NCBI GenBank assembly: GCA_018882625.1
Contig: VERO01000017.1
Location: 1-17,151 of the forward strand
Length of the DNA: 17,151 bases
From: Phycisphaerales bacterium
GTDB taxonomy: Bacteria; Planctomycetota; Phycisphaerae; Phycisphaerales; SM1A02
Direction of reading: 5' to 3'
How positions within the stretch are numbered: the stretch's first letter is position 1; each line of letters opens with the position of its first letter. The notes under the pieces are model-generated. The model was not told the origin of the DNA and searched no databases. It saw only the letters and a program-made list of their open reading frames with translations. Position numbers and translations under genes: made by a program. Shown here piece by piece: positions 7,072 to 15,606 of the stretch.

Positions 7072-8552
7072 TCCTCGCGCTTGACCAGGGCACGAGCAGT
7101 TCCCGGGCACTGGTCGTTGGCGAGGATGGGGTCGTAGTCGGTGCAGCGCAGCGCGAGTTTGCGCAGCATTTCCCGCAGGACGGATGGGTCGAGCACGATG
7201 CGTCGGAGATCTGGCGCACTCAGCTCGAGTGCGCGCGCGCCGCGATCGCGAAGGCGGGTGTGGCGGCGTCGGCAATCCGTGCAGTGGGCATCACGAACCA
7301 GCGCGAGACGGTGGTGATGTGGGACCGCCGTAGTGGGGAGCCCGTGGCGCCCGCGATCGTGTGGCAGGACCGGCGCACGGCAGGTGCGCTGGCGCAGCTC
7401 GAGCGCGATGGCGCCAGCGAGACGGTGGCGCGCACGACAGGCCTGCTGCTCGACCCGTACTTCAGCGCATCGAAGATCGCATGGATGCTCGAGCATGTGC
7501 CGGGTGCGCGCGCACGTGCGGCGCGCGGCGAGCTTGCGGTCGGCACCATCGATTCGTGGCTCGCATGGAAGCTGACGGGCGGGCGCGCGCACGTCACCGA
7601 CGCGAGCAACGCATCGCGCACGATGCTCATGGACCTGCGGACGCTTGAGTGGGATGCGGGGATGCTCGAGCTGTTCGGGATCCCGCCGGAGATCCTGCCG
7701 CGCATCGTGGCCTCGAGTGGGGTTGTGGAGGAGTGCGATGCGTCGGTGCTTGGCGCGGCGGTGCCGCTCGCCGCGATGGTGGGTGACCAGCAGTCGGCGC
7801 TGTTTGCGCAAGGCTGCCACGAGCCCGGCGCATCGAAGACCACGTACGGCACCGGGTGCTTTGCGCTGATGCACACGGGCACCGCGCCCAAGGCGAGCGC
7901 GGCACGGCTGCTCACGACCGTGGCGTGGCGCGTGGGAGAGCGTCCGGTGGAGTACGCGCTTGAGGGCAGCGTGTTCACGGGCGGTGCGCTCATCCAGTGG
8001 CTGCGCGATGGGCTGGGGATCATCGCCGCAGCGCCGGACGTCAATGCGCTCGCAGCATCGGTGCCGGACTCCGGCGGCGTGGTCCTGGTGCCGGCGCTGA
8101 CCGGGCTCGGCGCACCCCACTGGGATCCGCACGCGCGCGGCCTGATCGCGGGGATCACGCGCGGCACCACGGCGGGGCACATCGCGCGTGCAGCGATCGA
8201 CGGCATCGCGTGGCAGGTGGCAGACCTGATGGACGCGATGGCATCAGACGCTGGCCTGCGGCCCGCGGCCATGCGTGTGGATGGCGGCGCAAGCGCGAGC
8301 GACCTGCTGATGCAGGTGCAGGCTGACGTCAGCGACATGCGCATCGAGCGGCCTGCGGTGCTGGAGCTCACCGGGCTCGGCGCCGCGTTCATGGCTGGCA
8401 TCGCGGTGGGCATATGGCCGGATGCGCATGCCGCAGCGTCTACCGTGCCCTCGGGCAGGTCGTTTGCGCCTGCGATCGGCGCGGCGGTGCGGTCAGCGCG
8501 CCGCGAGCGCTGGAGCCGCGCGGTGGAGCTGAGCATGGGATGGCACTCGTGA
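7068..8552 (+). CDS. glpK: glycerol kinase
   Basis: GlpK phosphorylates glycerol with ATP to sn-glycerol-3-phosphate, trapping glycerol in the cytoplasm. The 494-residue product (family about 500) has the FGGY layout: phosphate-binding LALDQGTSSSRALV (3-16), GWVEHD (39-44), GITNQRETVVMWD (74-86), VTDASNASRTML (176-187), the catalytic-base Asp240 in GDQQSALF, TYGTGCF (259-265), TGLGAPHWDP (345-354) and RVDGGASASDLLMQ (403-416). The loop of E. coli GlpK that holds the Gly-Gly-Thr-Arg contacts for fructose-1,6-bisphosphate is shortened here and lacks the Arg (ASVLGAAVPLAAMVGDQQ). I also see no equivalent of the regulatory His phosphorylated by HPr in Gram-positive enzymes. The ATG overlaps the preceding stop as ATGA; a longer reading back to 6879 would cover the upstream gene and is rejected. 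glpD follows at once. No glpF or glpR is present. Confidence 0.97.
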   Translation: MILALDQGTSSSRALVVGEDGVVVGAAQREFAQHFPQDGWVEHDASEIWRTQLECARAAIAKAGVAASAIRAVGITNQRETVVMWDRRSGEPVAPAIVWQDRRTAGALAQLERDGASETVARTTGLLLDPYFSASKIAWMLEHVPGARARAARGELAVGTIDSWLAWKLTGGRAHVTDASNASRTMLMDLRTLEWDAGMLELFGIPPEILPRIVASSGVVEECDASVLGAAVPLAAMVGDQQSALFAQGCHEPGASKTTYGTGCFALMHTGTAPKASAARLLTTVAWRVGERPVEYALEGSVFTGGALIQWLRDGLGIIAAAPDVNALAASVPDSGGVVLVPALTGLGAPHWDPHARGLIAGITRGTTAGHIARAAIDGIAWQVADLMDAMASDAGLRPAAMRVDGGASASDLLMQVQADVSDMRIERPAVLELTGLGAAFMAGIAVGIWPDAHAAASTVPSGRSFAPAIGAAVRSARRERWSRAVELSMGWHS

Positions 8553-8555
8553 GAT

Positions 8556-8560
8556 GGAGG
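8556..8560 (+). promoter_or_regulatory. Shine-Dalgarno site of glpD
   Basis: GGAGG lies five bases before the ATG at 8566. It favours that ATG over the in-frame ATG at 8554, which has no such site and overlaps the Shine-Dalgarno itself. Confidence 0.7.
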
Positions 8561-8565
8561 ACCGG

Positions 8566-10215
8566 ATGAGCGCATCGGCAGGCACATCACGGCACACGCC
8601 AGAAGGGCGCGCAACTGGCAGTGCACTCGAGCCGCGTCCCTTCGTGCGCGAGTCGATGCTCGCGGCGGCCGATGGCGGATCGTTCGACGTGCTCGTGGTG
8701 GGCGGGGGCGCCACAGGCCTCGGTGTGGCTGTCGATGCCGCGAGCCGGGGGTGCTCGACGTGCCTCCTCGAGTCGCATGACTTCGCCAAGGGCACCTCGA
8801 GCCGCAGCACGAAGCTCGTGCACGGCGGCGTGCGGTACCTCGAGCAGCTCGACATCGCTCTGGTGCTCGAGGCGCTGCGCGAGCGCGGCATCATGCACGA
8901 GAACGCGCCGCACCTGGTGCATGACCTGCCCTTCATCGTGCCGCGGTACGCCTGGTGGGAGGCGCCCTTCTACGGCGCCGGCCTGAAGCTCTACGACCTG
9001 CTCGCGGGCAAGCGCAACCTGGCGCCCACGCAGTTCCTCTCGCGCGATGACACGATCTCGGCGATCCCCAATGTGGCGCGGGAAAGCCTGCTGGGCGGCG
9101 TGCGCTACCACGACGGGCAGTTCGACGACGCGCGCATGGCACTGTCGCTGGCGCGCACCGCGGCTGGCCAGGGCGCCGTGCTCGTCAATGGCGTGCATGT
9201 GGATGCGCTCGCGAAGGACGCGGCGGGCATGGTGTGCGGCGTGCGGGCCACGGACATGGAGTCGGGCCGTTCGTTCGAGGTCCGCGCGAAGGTGGTCGTG
9301 AACGCGTGCGGGATCTTCGCGGACGGGCTGCGCAAGGCGGACGACCCTGGGCAGCCTGCGATGATCGAGCCTGCGCAGGGGGTGCACCTGGTGCTCGACC
9401 GGTCGTTCCTTGCCGGACGCGAGGCGATCATGGTGCCGCACACCGATGACGGCCGCGTGCTCTTCGTGATCCCCTGGCACGACTGCGTGGTCGTGGGCAC
9501 CACCGACACGCCGATGCCCGAGGCGCAGCACGAGCCGCGCGCGCTGCCGGAGGAGATCGACTTCATCCTGCGCAACGCGGCGCGCTACCTCGAGCGAGAC
9601 CCGTCGCGCGGAGATGTGCGCAGCGTCTTCGCGGGGCAGCGGCCGCTCGTGCACGAGGGCGGCCGCGACGGTCCGACGAAGTCGATCTCGCGCACCCACA
9701 AGGTGGTGGTGTCGGCATCAGGACTCGTGACGATCGTGGGCGGCAAGTGGACCACATACCGCAAGATGGCCGAGGACACCGTGGCGCGTGCGCTCGACGT
9801 GGCCGGAATCGGTACGCGGCCGTGCGTGACGGAGTCGCTGCGCATCGATGGCTACCTGCCGGCAGGCGACCCTGCGATGCCGGCGGAGGACTGGCTGCGC
9901 GTGTATGGCAGCAGTGCGCCCGCCGTGCGCAGGACCTGCGCCGAATCCGCGTCCTATGGCACAACCATGGCGTCGGGCCTCCCGTACATGATGGGAGCGG
10001 TGGCGTATGCCGCGCGGCACGAGATGGCACGTTCGCTTGACGATTGCCTGGCGCGGCGCACGCGCGCGCTTCTGCTCGATGCCAGGGCGGCCTCTGCTGC
10101 GGCAGATGCGGCAGCGGCCGTGCTCGCGAAGGAGCTTGGCCGCGATGCGGCGTGGGCCCGCGACGAGGCCGATCGCTTCCGTACGCTTGCGGCGCGCTAC
10201 ATCCTGGAGCACTAG
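8566..10215 (+). CDS. glpD: aerobic glycerol-3-phosphate dehydrogenase
   Basis: GlpD is an FAD enzyme at the inner membrane that oxidises sn-glycerol-3-phosphate to dihydroxyacetone phosphate and passes electrons to quinone. The 549-residue product has the dinucleotide-binding fold DVLVVGGGATGLG (41-53), the family signature TSSRSTKLVHGGVRYLEQ (77-94), VVVNACGIFAD, GVHLVLDRSFL, VGTTDTP, and the C-terminal FAD contact LVTIVGGKWTTYRKMAEDT, followed by the usual helical C-terminal domain. Length matches the family. About 35 residues precede the conserved core. Thirteen bases separate it from glpK, so the two are co-translated steps of glycerol catabolism. The downstream gene starts directly after the TAG stop. 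An anaerobic GlpA subunit is less likely, as no glpB or glpC follows. Confidence 0.96.
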   Translation: MSASAGTSRHTPEGRATGSALEPRPFVRESMLAAADGGSFDVLVVGGGATGLGVAVDAASRGCSTCLLESHDFAKGTSSRSTKLVHGGVRYLEQLDIALVLEALRERGIMHENAPHLVHDLPFIVPRYAWWEAPFYGAGLKLYDLLAGKRNLAPTQFLSRDDTISAIPNVARESLLGGVRYHDGQFDDARMALSLARTAAGQGAVLVNGVHVDALAKDAAGMVCGVRATDMESGRSFEVRAKVVVNACGIFADGLRKADDPGQPAMIEPAQGVHLVLDRSFLAGREAIMVPHTDDGRVLFVIPWHDCVVVGTTDTPMPEAQHEPRALPEEIDFILRNAARYLERDPSRGDVRSVFAGQRPLVHEGGRDGPTKSISRTHKVVVSASGLVTIVGGKWTTYRKMAEDTVARALDVAGIGTRPCVTESLRIDGYLPAGDPAMPAEDWLRVYGSSAPAVRRTCAESASYGTTMASGLPYMMGAVAYAARHEMARSLDDCLARRTRALLLDARAASAAADAAAAVLAKELGRDAAWARDEADRFRTLAARYILEH

Positions 10216-12306
10216 ATGATTCACCCGCTTCTTGTCGCCGCAGCCACCGCACTCGCGCAGGCGTCCGCACCGTCTGGGCAGGCCGTGCCGCAGGGAACGG
10301 AAGCCGCGCAGGCTGCCGCGCAGCCAGCGCAGCAGGCGGCACCGCCAGAGGCGCAGCAGATCCCGTGGCCGATCACGCTCGGGCTGCGCGTGATCCAGGT
10401 GCCGCTGCGCGTCCCCGTGCTCAACCGCGTGGTGATCGTGCCGGACGAGGCCACGTACCTCGACGAGATCTCGCGCTGGTCGCTGGCCGGCCGCTGGCCG
10501 GTGCTCATCGAGGACAACTTCTTCGCGCCGATGTTCGTGCGCGCATTCAAGCCCGAGAGCGTGGTGCGGCGCGCTGCTGCGGCGCCGATGCCAGCGGACC
10601 GTGCCGCGCAGCAGGCTGCGGCGGCGCAGGCGATATCCAACGCATGGCGAGCGCCGCAAGGCGTGCCGCCCGGTTCTGGTCCGGTGCCTGGATCCAGCAT
10701 GGTTGCGCCCACGGAGCCCAGCACGCTTGCGCCGCTGCAGGCGTTCAAGGCAGTGGGATTCGAGCCTTGCGGGATGGTCTTCACGTCGATGGGCGACCCG
10801 GCATGGACTGCGGCGGTGGCGCTTGCGGCGGCGCACGGGCAGCCGATCGGGTGGATCGACCAGGACCTCGGCGCGCCATGGTCTTCGATGCCTGCCGCAT
10901 CGGTGGTGGAACTCTCGGACACGATTGAGAGGGCGGTGGCGGCCACGGGACTGTCGTGGCAGGCGCGCGGCGATGCGATCGATGCGGTCACGCTGTGCCG
11001 CACGGCGAGCGGGCGCGCGATCGTGCCGCCGGGCGCGCGCTTCAGGCTTCCCGATGGCGCGAACGTCAAGCCCGACGAGGCGGTATCGCTCACCGATGCG
11101 CTGTGCCGCAACGCAGATGGCTCGCGCTGGGGCGTGGCGGGATGGATCTTCGGCGACTCGAGGCGCAGTGCGTACATGGCGATGAGCGCGCTGTTCCTGG
11201 ACCGCACGTCGGCACTCTGCTTCAACAGCTACCAGCCGGACGGCCAGTGGGGCCGCTACGGGATGACCGAGGCGGTGGAGATGCTCAAGCAGGCGGGTCT
11301 TGAGGTCACGCTGATCGACGGCCCGCAGGCGACTGGCGTGGCGTGGATCAATCTGGCCATGGGCGGCATCTCGCCGGATGTGCTGCTCGTGAACACCTCA
11401 GGCAATGCCGACTTCTTCGACCTGTGGGGGCAGGCACGCATGCGGCCTGAGCAGGTGCCCATCGCGAACCGGCCGGTGGCGATGCAGTTCATCCACTCAT
11501 GGAGCCTCGGCACGCCAGAGGTGGTGGACACGGTGGGCGGCAGGTGGCTTGACCATGGCGTGTACGCGTACGTGGGCAGCGTGTGGGAGCCGTTCCTCTC
11601 CGCGTTCGTGCCGCCGATCCTGTTCACCGATCGCTTCGTCAACCTGGTGCCGTTCGGGTGGTGCGCGCGGTGGACCGAGGGTCCGATGGATGCGCTGTGG
11701 CGCGTCACCGTGATCGGCGATCCGCTGATGACGACGCTGGGTCCGGCGCGGCAGCGTCCCGCGCGGAGCTCGCCTGCGCAGCCTGATGCGTCACGTGGCG
11801 AGATCGAGATGAGGGACGCGGCGCGGGACGCTCTCGTGGCCGCGAAGGCGTCCGGTGCCGCGGCCGACTACGCACGCGCGATGCGCGCGCTCGTGCTTGC
11901 CGGCGATGACGCGATGGCCGTGCAGGTGTGGGCTGTCGCGCTGGGCAAGGGCGCCGGTGCGGAGTGCGCATCGGATGCGATGGGCCCGCTCTTCCGCGCG
12001 AAGGATGCGGATGGTGTGGTCGCGGCCATGCGCGCGATGCCCGCAGACAGGGTGACCCTGCGAGACCGCGACATGCTCTGGCAGCTCTGGACGCCGACGC
12101 TTCCTGCGCTGCGCGACGCGGCCACGCTCGAGTGGTTCGCGACGCAGGTGCGCGAGCGGCGGCCGTACGTAGACCTGATCCCGCTGCGCGGAGCGATGGA
12201 GCGCGCAGGGGTGAAGGAGAAGTGGGTCGAGGCAGTCACGCTCTGGCGCGCGCGCACGCGCGACGACGAGGTCAAGACGGAGCTCGGCAAGCTGCTGCAG
12301 GGCTGA
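10216..12306 (+). CDS. exported protein of unknown function downstream of glpD
   Basis: I do not recognise a named family. The 696-residue product begins with a short hydrophobic leader (HPLLVAAATALAQA), probably a signal peptide, then an Ala/Gln/Pro-rich linker to about residue 48. Two stretches resemble each other, RVVIVPDEATYLDEISRW with PVLIED (71-100) and GMVFTSMGDPAWTAAVAL with PIGWID (186-215), suggesting a duplicated alpha/beta domain. Residues about 315-505 (NSYQPDGQWGRYGMTEAVEM, DVLLVNTSGNADFFDLWG, FIHSWSLGTPEVVDTVGGRW, GVYAYVGSVWEPFLSAF, VTVIGDPLM) recall the C-terminal half of gingipain/caspase-fold proteins. The expected His-Gly and catalytic Cys positions read SG and SW, so it would be inactive as a protease; this is a weak, by-eye comparison. 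Residues 525-696 are helical. Its ATG directly abuts the glpD stop, implying coupling to the glp genes. Confidence 0.75.
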   Translation: MIHPLLVAAATALAQASAPSGQAVPQGTEAAQAAAQPAQQAAPPEAQQIPWPITLGLRVIQVPLRVPVLNRVVIVPDEATYLDEISRWSLAGRWPVLIEDNFFAPMFVRAFKPESVVRRAAAAPMPADRAAQQAAAAQAISNAWRAPQGVPPGSGPVPGSSMVAPTEPSTLAPLQAFKAVGFEPCGMVFTSMGDPAWTAAVALAAAHGQPIGWIDQDLGAPWSSMPAASVVELSDTIERAVAATGLSWQARGDAIDAVTLCRTASGRAIVPPGARFRLPDGANVKPDEAVSLTDALCRNADGSRWGVAGWIFGDSRRSAYMAMSALFLDRTSALCFNSYQPDGQWGRYGMTEAVEMLKQAGLEVTLIDGPQATGVAWINLAMGGISPDVLLVNTSGNADFFDLWGQARMRPEQVPIANRPVAMQFIHSWSLGTPEVVDTVGGRWLDHGVYAYVGSVWEPFLSAFVPPILFTDRFVNLVPFGWCARWTEGPMDALWRVTVIGDPLMTTLGPARQRPARSSPAQPDASRGEIEMRDAARDALVAAKASGAAADYARAMRALVLAGDDAMAVQVWAVALGKGAGAECASDAMGPLFRAKDADGVVAAMRAMPADRVTLRDRDMLWQLWTPTLPALRDAATLEWFATQVRERRPYVDLIPLRGAMERAGVKEKWVEAVTLWRARTRDDEVKTELGKLLQG

Positions 12307-12330
12307 GCGCCTCGCGCGCGGCCCGTGCGC

Positions 12331-13473
12331 TCACCGACCGGCGGCTGCGGGCTGCGGCGATGCGGGCGAGGCAAGAGCGCGCACCGCCTCGAGTTCGCGC
12401 GCGCGCTCGTCGAGAAGGCGGCGCCGGATCCACATCGGGTCGAAGTCGAATGAACCTTCGAAGGCGGGGCGCGAACTCTCAGGCAGCAGCGTCGCGGCCG
12501 ATTCCACCACGGAGCTCGCGACGGCGACGAGCCCCGCGAACGACGGGTGCAGCTCGTCCCGCAGCAGCAGGGGACCATGGTCGTCGACGCTCCAGTCGGT
12601 GCCGCCGGTGCGCATCGAGCCGTTCGTGCTGATCGACATCACGCTCTCGCGCAGGCCGAACACGCGCACGCCGGGACGCGACTGCGCCCACTCCCGGATG
12701 CGCGCGTTGACGGCATCGAGCGTGGATGCATCGGGCACCTGCGCGCGGCTGAGCATCTTGCCGATCGCGGCCTTCATGTCGGGGATGTCGCCGATGATGA
12801 CGGGAGTGCCGCGCGCGAGCGCCTGGTCGACTTGAGCAAGCCCAAGCTCGAGGTTCGCCATCCGCTGCTCCGGAGTGCGCATGGGCGCGCCGCTGGCGCT
12901 GCTCGTGCCGTACACGTACCAGAAGAGGAAGTCGATGCCGATGACGACGCTCGGCGAGTGGCGCAGCGCGCGCTCCATCTCTCCGGAGAGGATCGGGCCC
13001 GGGTTCACGAACACCATGCTCGAGGAGTAGGCCTCGACGGTGCGTGGTGCCTTCAGCGCGACGCGCAGGATGTCGGCGAGCGAGACGCCCACGCCGTCGC
13101 CTGGCTTGGCGCCATGCTCCCGCACTGACACGCCAAACCCGTCGGATGCGCTCGCGCCGATCACGATCGGTCGGCTGAAGAGCGTGACGGCGTCGACGGC
13201 TGGTGCGGTGGTGGGGTCGATCGCCACAGCCGGTGCGGTCTTGGCGGTCGCGGCCTCGGCGCCCGTCGCTGGCAAGGGTGCGGCCTCCGCCGCGGGGGAC
13301 TTGCGCGGGGCCGCATCTCGTGCAGTTGCGGCGGGCGTGGCGGGTGCGGGGGACGCCCCAGGCTGGCCCCGCTCGCCTGAGCAGGCTGAGCACGCGATCG
13401 CACAACCGACAGAGATGAGGCGCAGCACGCTGGTGGCGCGCATGGCGGCGCCCAGACGCGCCAGGGGAGGCAT
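12331..13473 (-). CDS. SGNH/GDSL-type hydrolase-like protein, exported
   Basis: The 380-residue product has an N-terminal hydrophobic segment with several cysteines (LRLISVGCAIACSACSGE, 17-34), which may be a signal peptide or an imperfect lipobox, then an Ala/Pro/Thr-rich linker to about residue 95. The catalytic domain shows SGNH features: IGASASDGFG (105-114) corresponds to block I GDSxSxG with Ser108 as likely nucleophile, and RDELHP (305-310) supplies the Asp306-x2-His309 of block V. VIGIDFLFWYVYG (177-189) occupies the block III region, with Asp181 where an oxyanion Asn is usual. SGNH enzymes cleave esters or transfer acyl groups on lipids and glycans; the substrate here is unknown. The ATG at 13473 shares one base with the sucD stop (TGATG); an alternative ATG at 13443 would also keep the signal region. 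It converges on the upstream plus-strand gene with a 24-base gap. Confidence 0.75.
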   Translation of the reverse strand: MPPLARLGAAMRATSVLRLISVGCAIACSACSGERGQPGASPAPATPAATARDAAPRKSPAAEAAPLPATGAEAATAKTAPAVAIDPTTAPAVDAVTLFSRPIVIGASASDGFGVSVREHGAKPGDGVGVSLADILRVALKAPRTVEAYSSSMVFVNPGPILSGEMERALRHSPSVVIGIDFLFWYVYGTSSASGAPMRTPEQRMANLELGLAQVDQALARGTPVIIGDIPDMKAAIGKMLSRAQVPDASTLDAVNARIREWAQSRPGVRVFGLRESVMSISTNGSMRTGGTDWSVDDHGPLLLRDELHPSFAGLVAVASSVVESAATLLPESSRPAFEGSFDFDPMWIRRRLLDERARELEAVRALASPASPQPAAAGR

Positions 13474-14405
13474 CAGGCGAGCTTCAGCGCCTTGCACGCC
13501 ATGTCCCCGAGGTCGGCCGGGCTCTCGGCGACCTGCACTCCGCATGCGCGGAGCGCATCGATCTTCGCCTGCGCGGTGTCGTCGGCGCCGCCGACGATGG
13601 CGCCGGCATGGCCCATGCGGCGGCCCTTGGGCGCGGTGCGCCCAGCGATGAAGGCGACGACGGGCTTGTTCATGTTGTCGCGGATCCAGCGGCCTGCCTC
13701 GGTCTCGGCGCTGCCGCCGATCTCGCCGATCATGATGACCGCGTCGGTCTCGGGGTCGGCATTGAACATCTCGATGACGTCGATGAAGTCGACGCCCTTG
13801 ATCGGGTCGCCGCCGATGCCGACGCACGAGCTCTGGCCGATGCCGCGCTGCGAGCACTGCCACACGGCCTCGTAGGTGAGCGTGCCCGAGCGGCTGACGA
13901 TGCCGACGGCCTTGCGCGTGGGCGCATCGGCCTTGTGCATGTGGATGTAGCCGGGCATGATGCCGATCTTGCATCCGCCCTCCCACTTGCCTTCGGCGAC
14001 CTTGCGGCCGGGCGTGATGACGCCAGGGCAGTTCGGTCCGATGAGGGTGACGCCAGGATTCGCCTCGATGTGCGCGCGCACGCGCACCATGTCCTGCACC
14101 GGGATGCCTTCGGTGATCGCGCAGATCGTGCGGATGCCGGCGTCGGCGGCCTCGCAGATCGCGTCGCCCGCGTAGGGCGGCGGCACGAAGATCATGCTCG
14201 CGGTGGCGCCGGTGGCCTCGACGGCCTGCGTGACGGTCTCGAAGATGGGAAGCCCGTTGGCGTCCTTCTGCCCGCCCTTGCCCGGCGTGGTGCCGCCGAC
14301 CATGCGCGTGCCGTAGTCGAGGCATCCCTTGGTGTGGAAGGCGCCTGCAGCGCCGGTGATGCCCTGGCAGATGACCCGAGTGTTGCCGTCGACGAGAATG
14401 GACAT
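13473..14405 (-). CDS. sucD: succinate-CoA ligase, alpha subunit
   Basis: SucD with SucC interconverts succinyl-CoA and succinate with substrate-level nucleotide phosphorylation in the TCA cycle. The 310-residue product (family about 290) shows the CoA-binding loop CQGITGAAGAFHTK (13-26), YGTRMVGGTTPGKGG (31-45), FVPPPYAGDAICEAADAGI (73-91), ITEGIPVQDM (97-106), IGPNCPGVI (122-130), GIVSRSGTLTYEA (168-180), and the phospho-histidine site GHAGAI with His266. No Shine-Dalgarno precedes the ATG. sucC is normally directly upstream of sucD, but here that position is taken by divergent purM, so the beta subunit must be encoded elsewhere. The downstream SGNH-like gene overlaps the stop by one base. 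A malate-CoA ligase alpha subunit is a close relative and cannot be excluded from sequence alone. Confidence 0.94.
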   Translation of the reverse strand: MSILVDGNTRVICQGITGAAGAFHTKGCLDYGTRMVGGTTPGKGGQKDANGLPIFETVTQAVEATGATASMIFVPPPYAGDAICEAADAGIRTICAITEGIPVQDMVRVRAHIEANPGVTLIGPNCPGVITPGRKVAEGKWEGGCKIGIMPGYIHMHKADAPTRKAVGIVSRSGTLTYEAVWQCSQRGIGQSSCVGIGGDPIKGVDFIDVIEMFNADPETDAVIMIGEIGGSAETEAGRWIRDNMNKPVVAFIAGRTAPKGRRMGHAGAIVGGADDTAQAKIDALRACGVQVAESPADLGDMACKALKLA

Positions 14406-14414
14406 GGGTCGCTA

Positions 14415-14420
14415 AAGATA
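14415..14420 (-). promoter_or_regulatory. -10-like hexamer close to the sucD start
   Basis: On the minus strand TATCTT (4 of 6 matches to TATAAT, TANNNT pattern) ends nine bases before the sucD ATG. A start seven bases downstream would leave a leader of only two or three bases. No good -35 hexamer is present. This fits the missing Shine-Dalgarno site. Confidence 0.3.
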
Positions 14421-14434
14421 GCACCAGCGGCGTG

Positions 14435-14463
14435 TTGCGTGATGGCGCCGCTTCGCTTGAAAT
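14435..14463 (+). promoter_or_regulatory. candidate promoter for purM
   Basis: TTGCGT (14435-14440) and TGAAAT (14458-14463) are separated by 17 bases, with 3 and 4 matches to the two hexamers. The expected transcription start falls on or next to the purM ATG at 14470, again implying a leaderless message. The match is modest and the 64-base divergent spacer leaves little room for other signals. Confidence 0.3.
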
Positions 14464-14469
14464 GGCGCG

Positions 14470-15561
<1,092 letters not shown>

Positions 15562-15568
15562 GTCTGGG

Positions 15569-15585
15569 CGTACCGGAGCAGTACG
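15569..15585. terminator. weak hairpin between convergent genes
   Basis: CGTAC (15569-15573) pairs with GTACG (15581-15585) around a seven-base loop in the 45-base spacer between purM and the convergent secreted-protein gene. The stem is short and no U run follows on either strand, so termination activity is uncertain. I list it because it is the only candidate in this spacer. Confidence 0.2.
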
Positions 15586-15606
15586 GCTGGGGTGGCCTCG
15601 CGCGCG

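Noticed and set aside
8587..9699. A 370-residue minus-strand frame opposite glpD
   Set aside because: It is antisense to an unmistakable glpD and has no recognisable domain.
12307..12330. A possible bidirectional terminator between the converging exported-protein genes
   Set aside because: The 24-base spacer is GC-rich with only alternating GC pairings and no U tract on either strand. No stable unique stem can be claimed.
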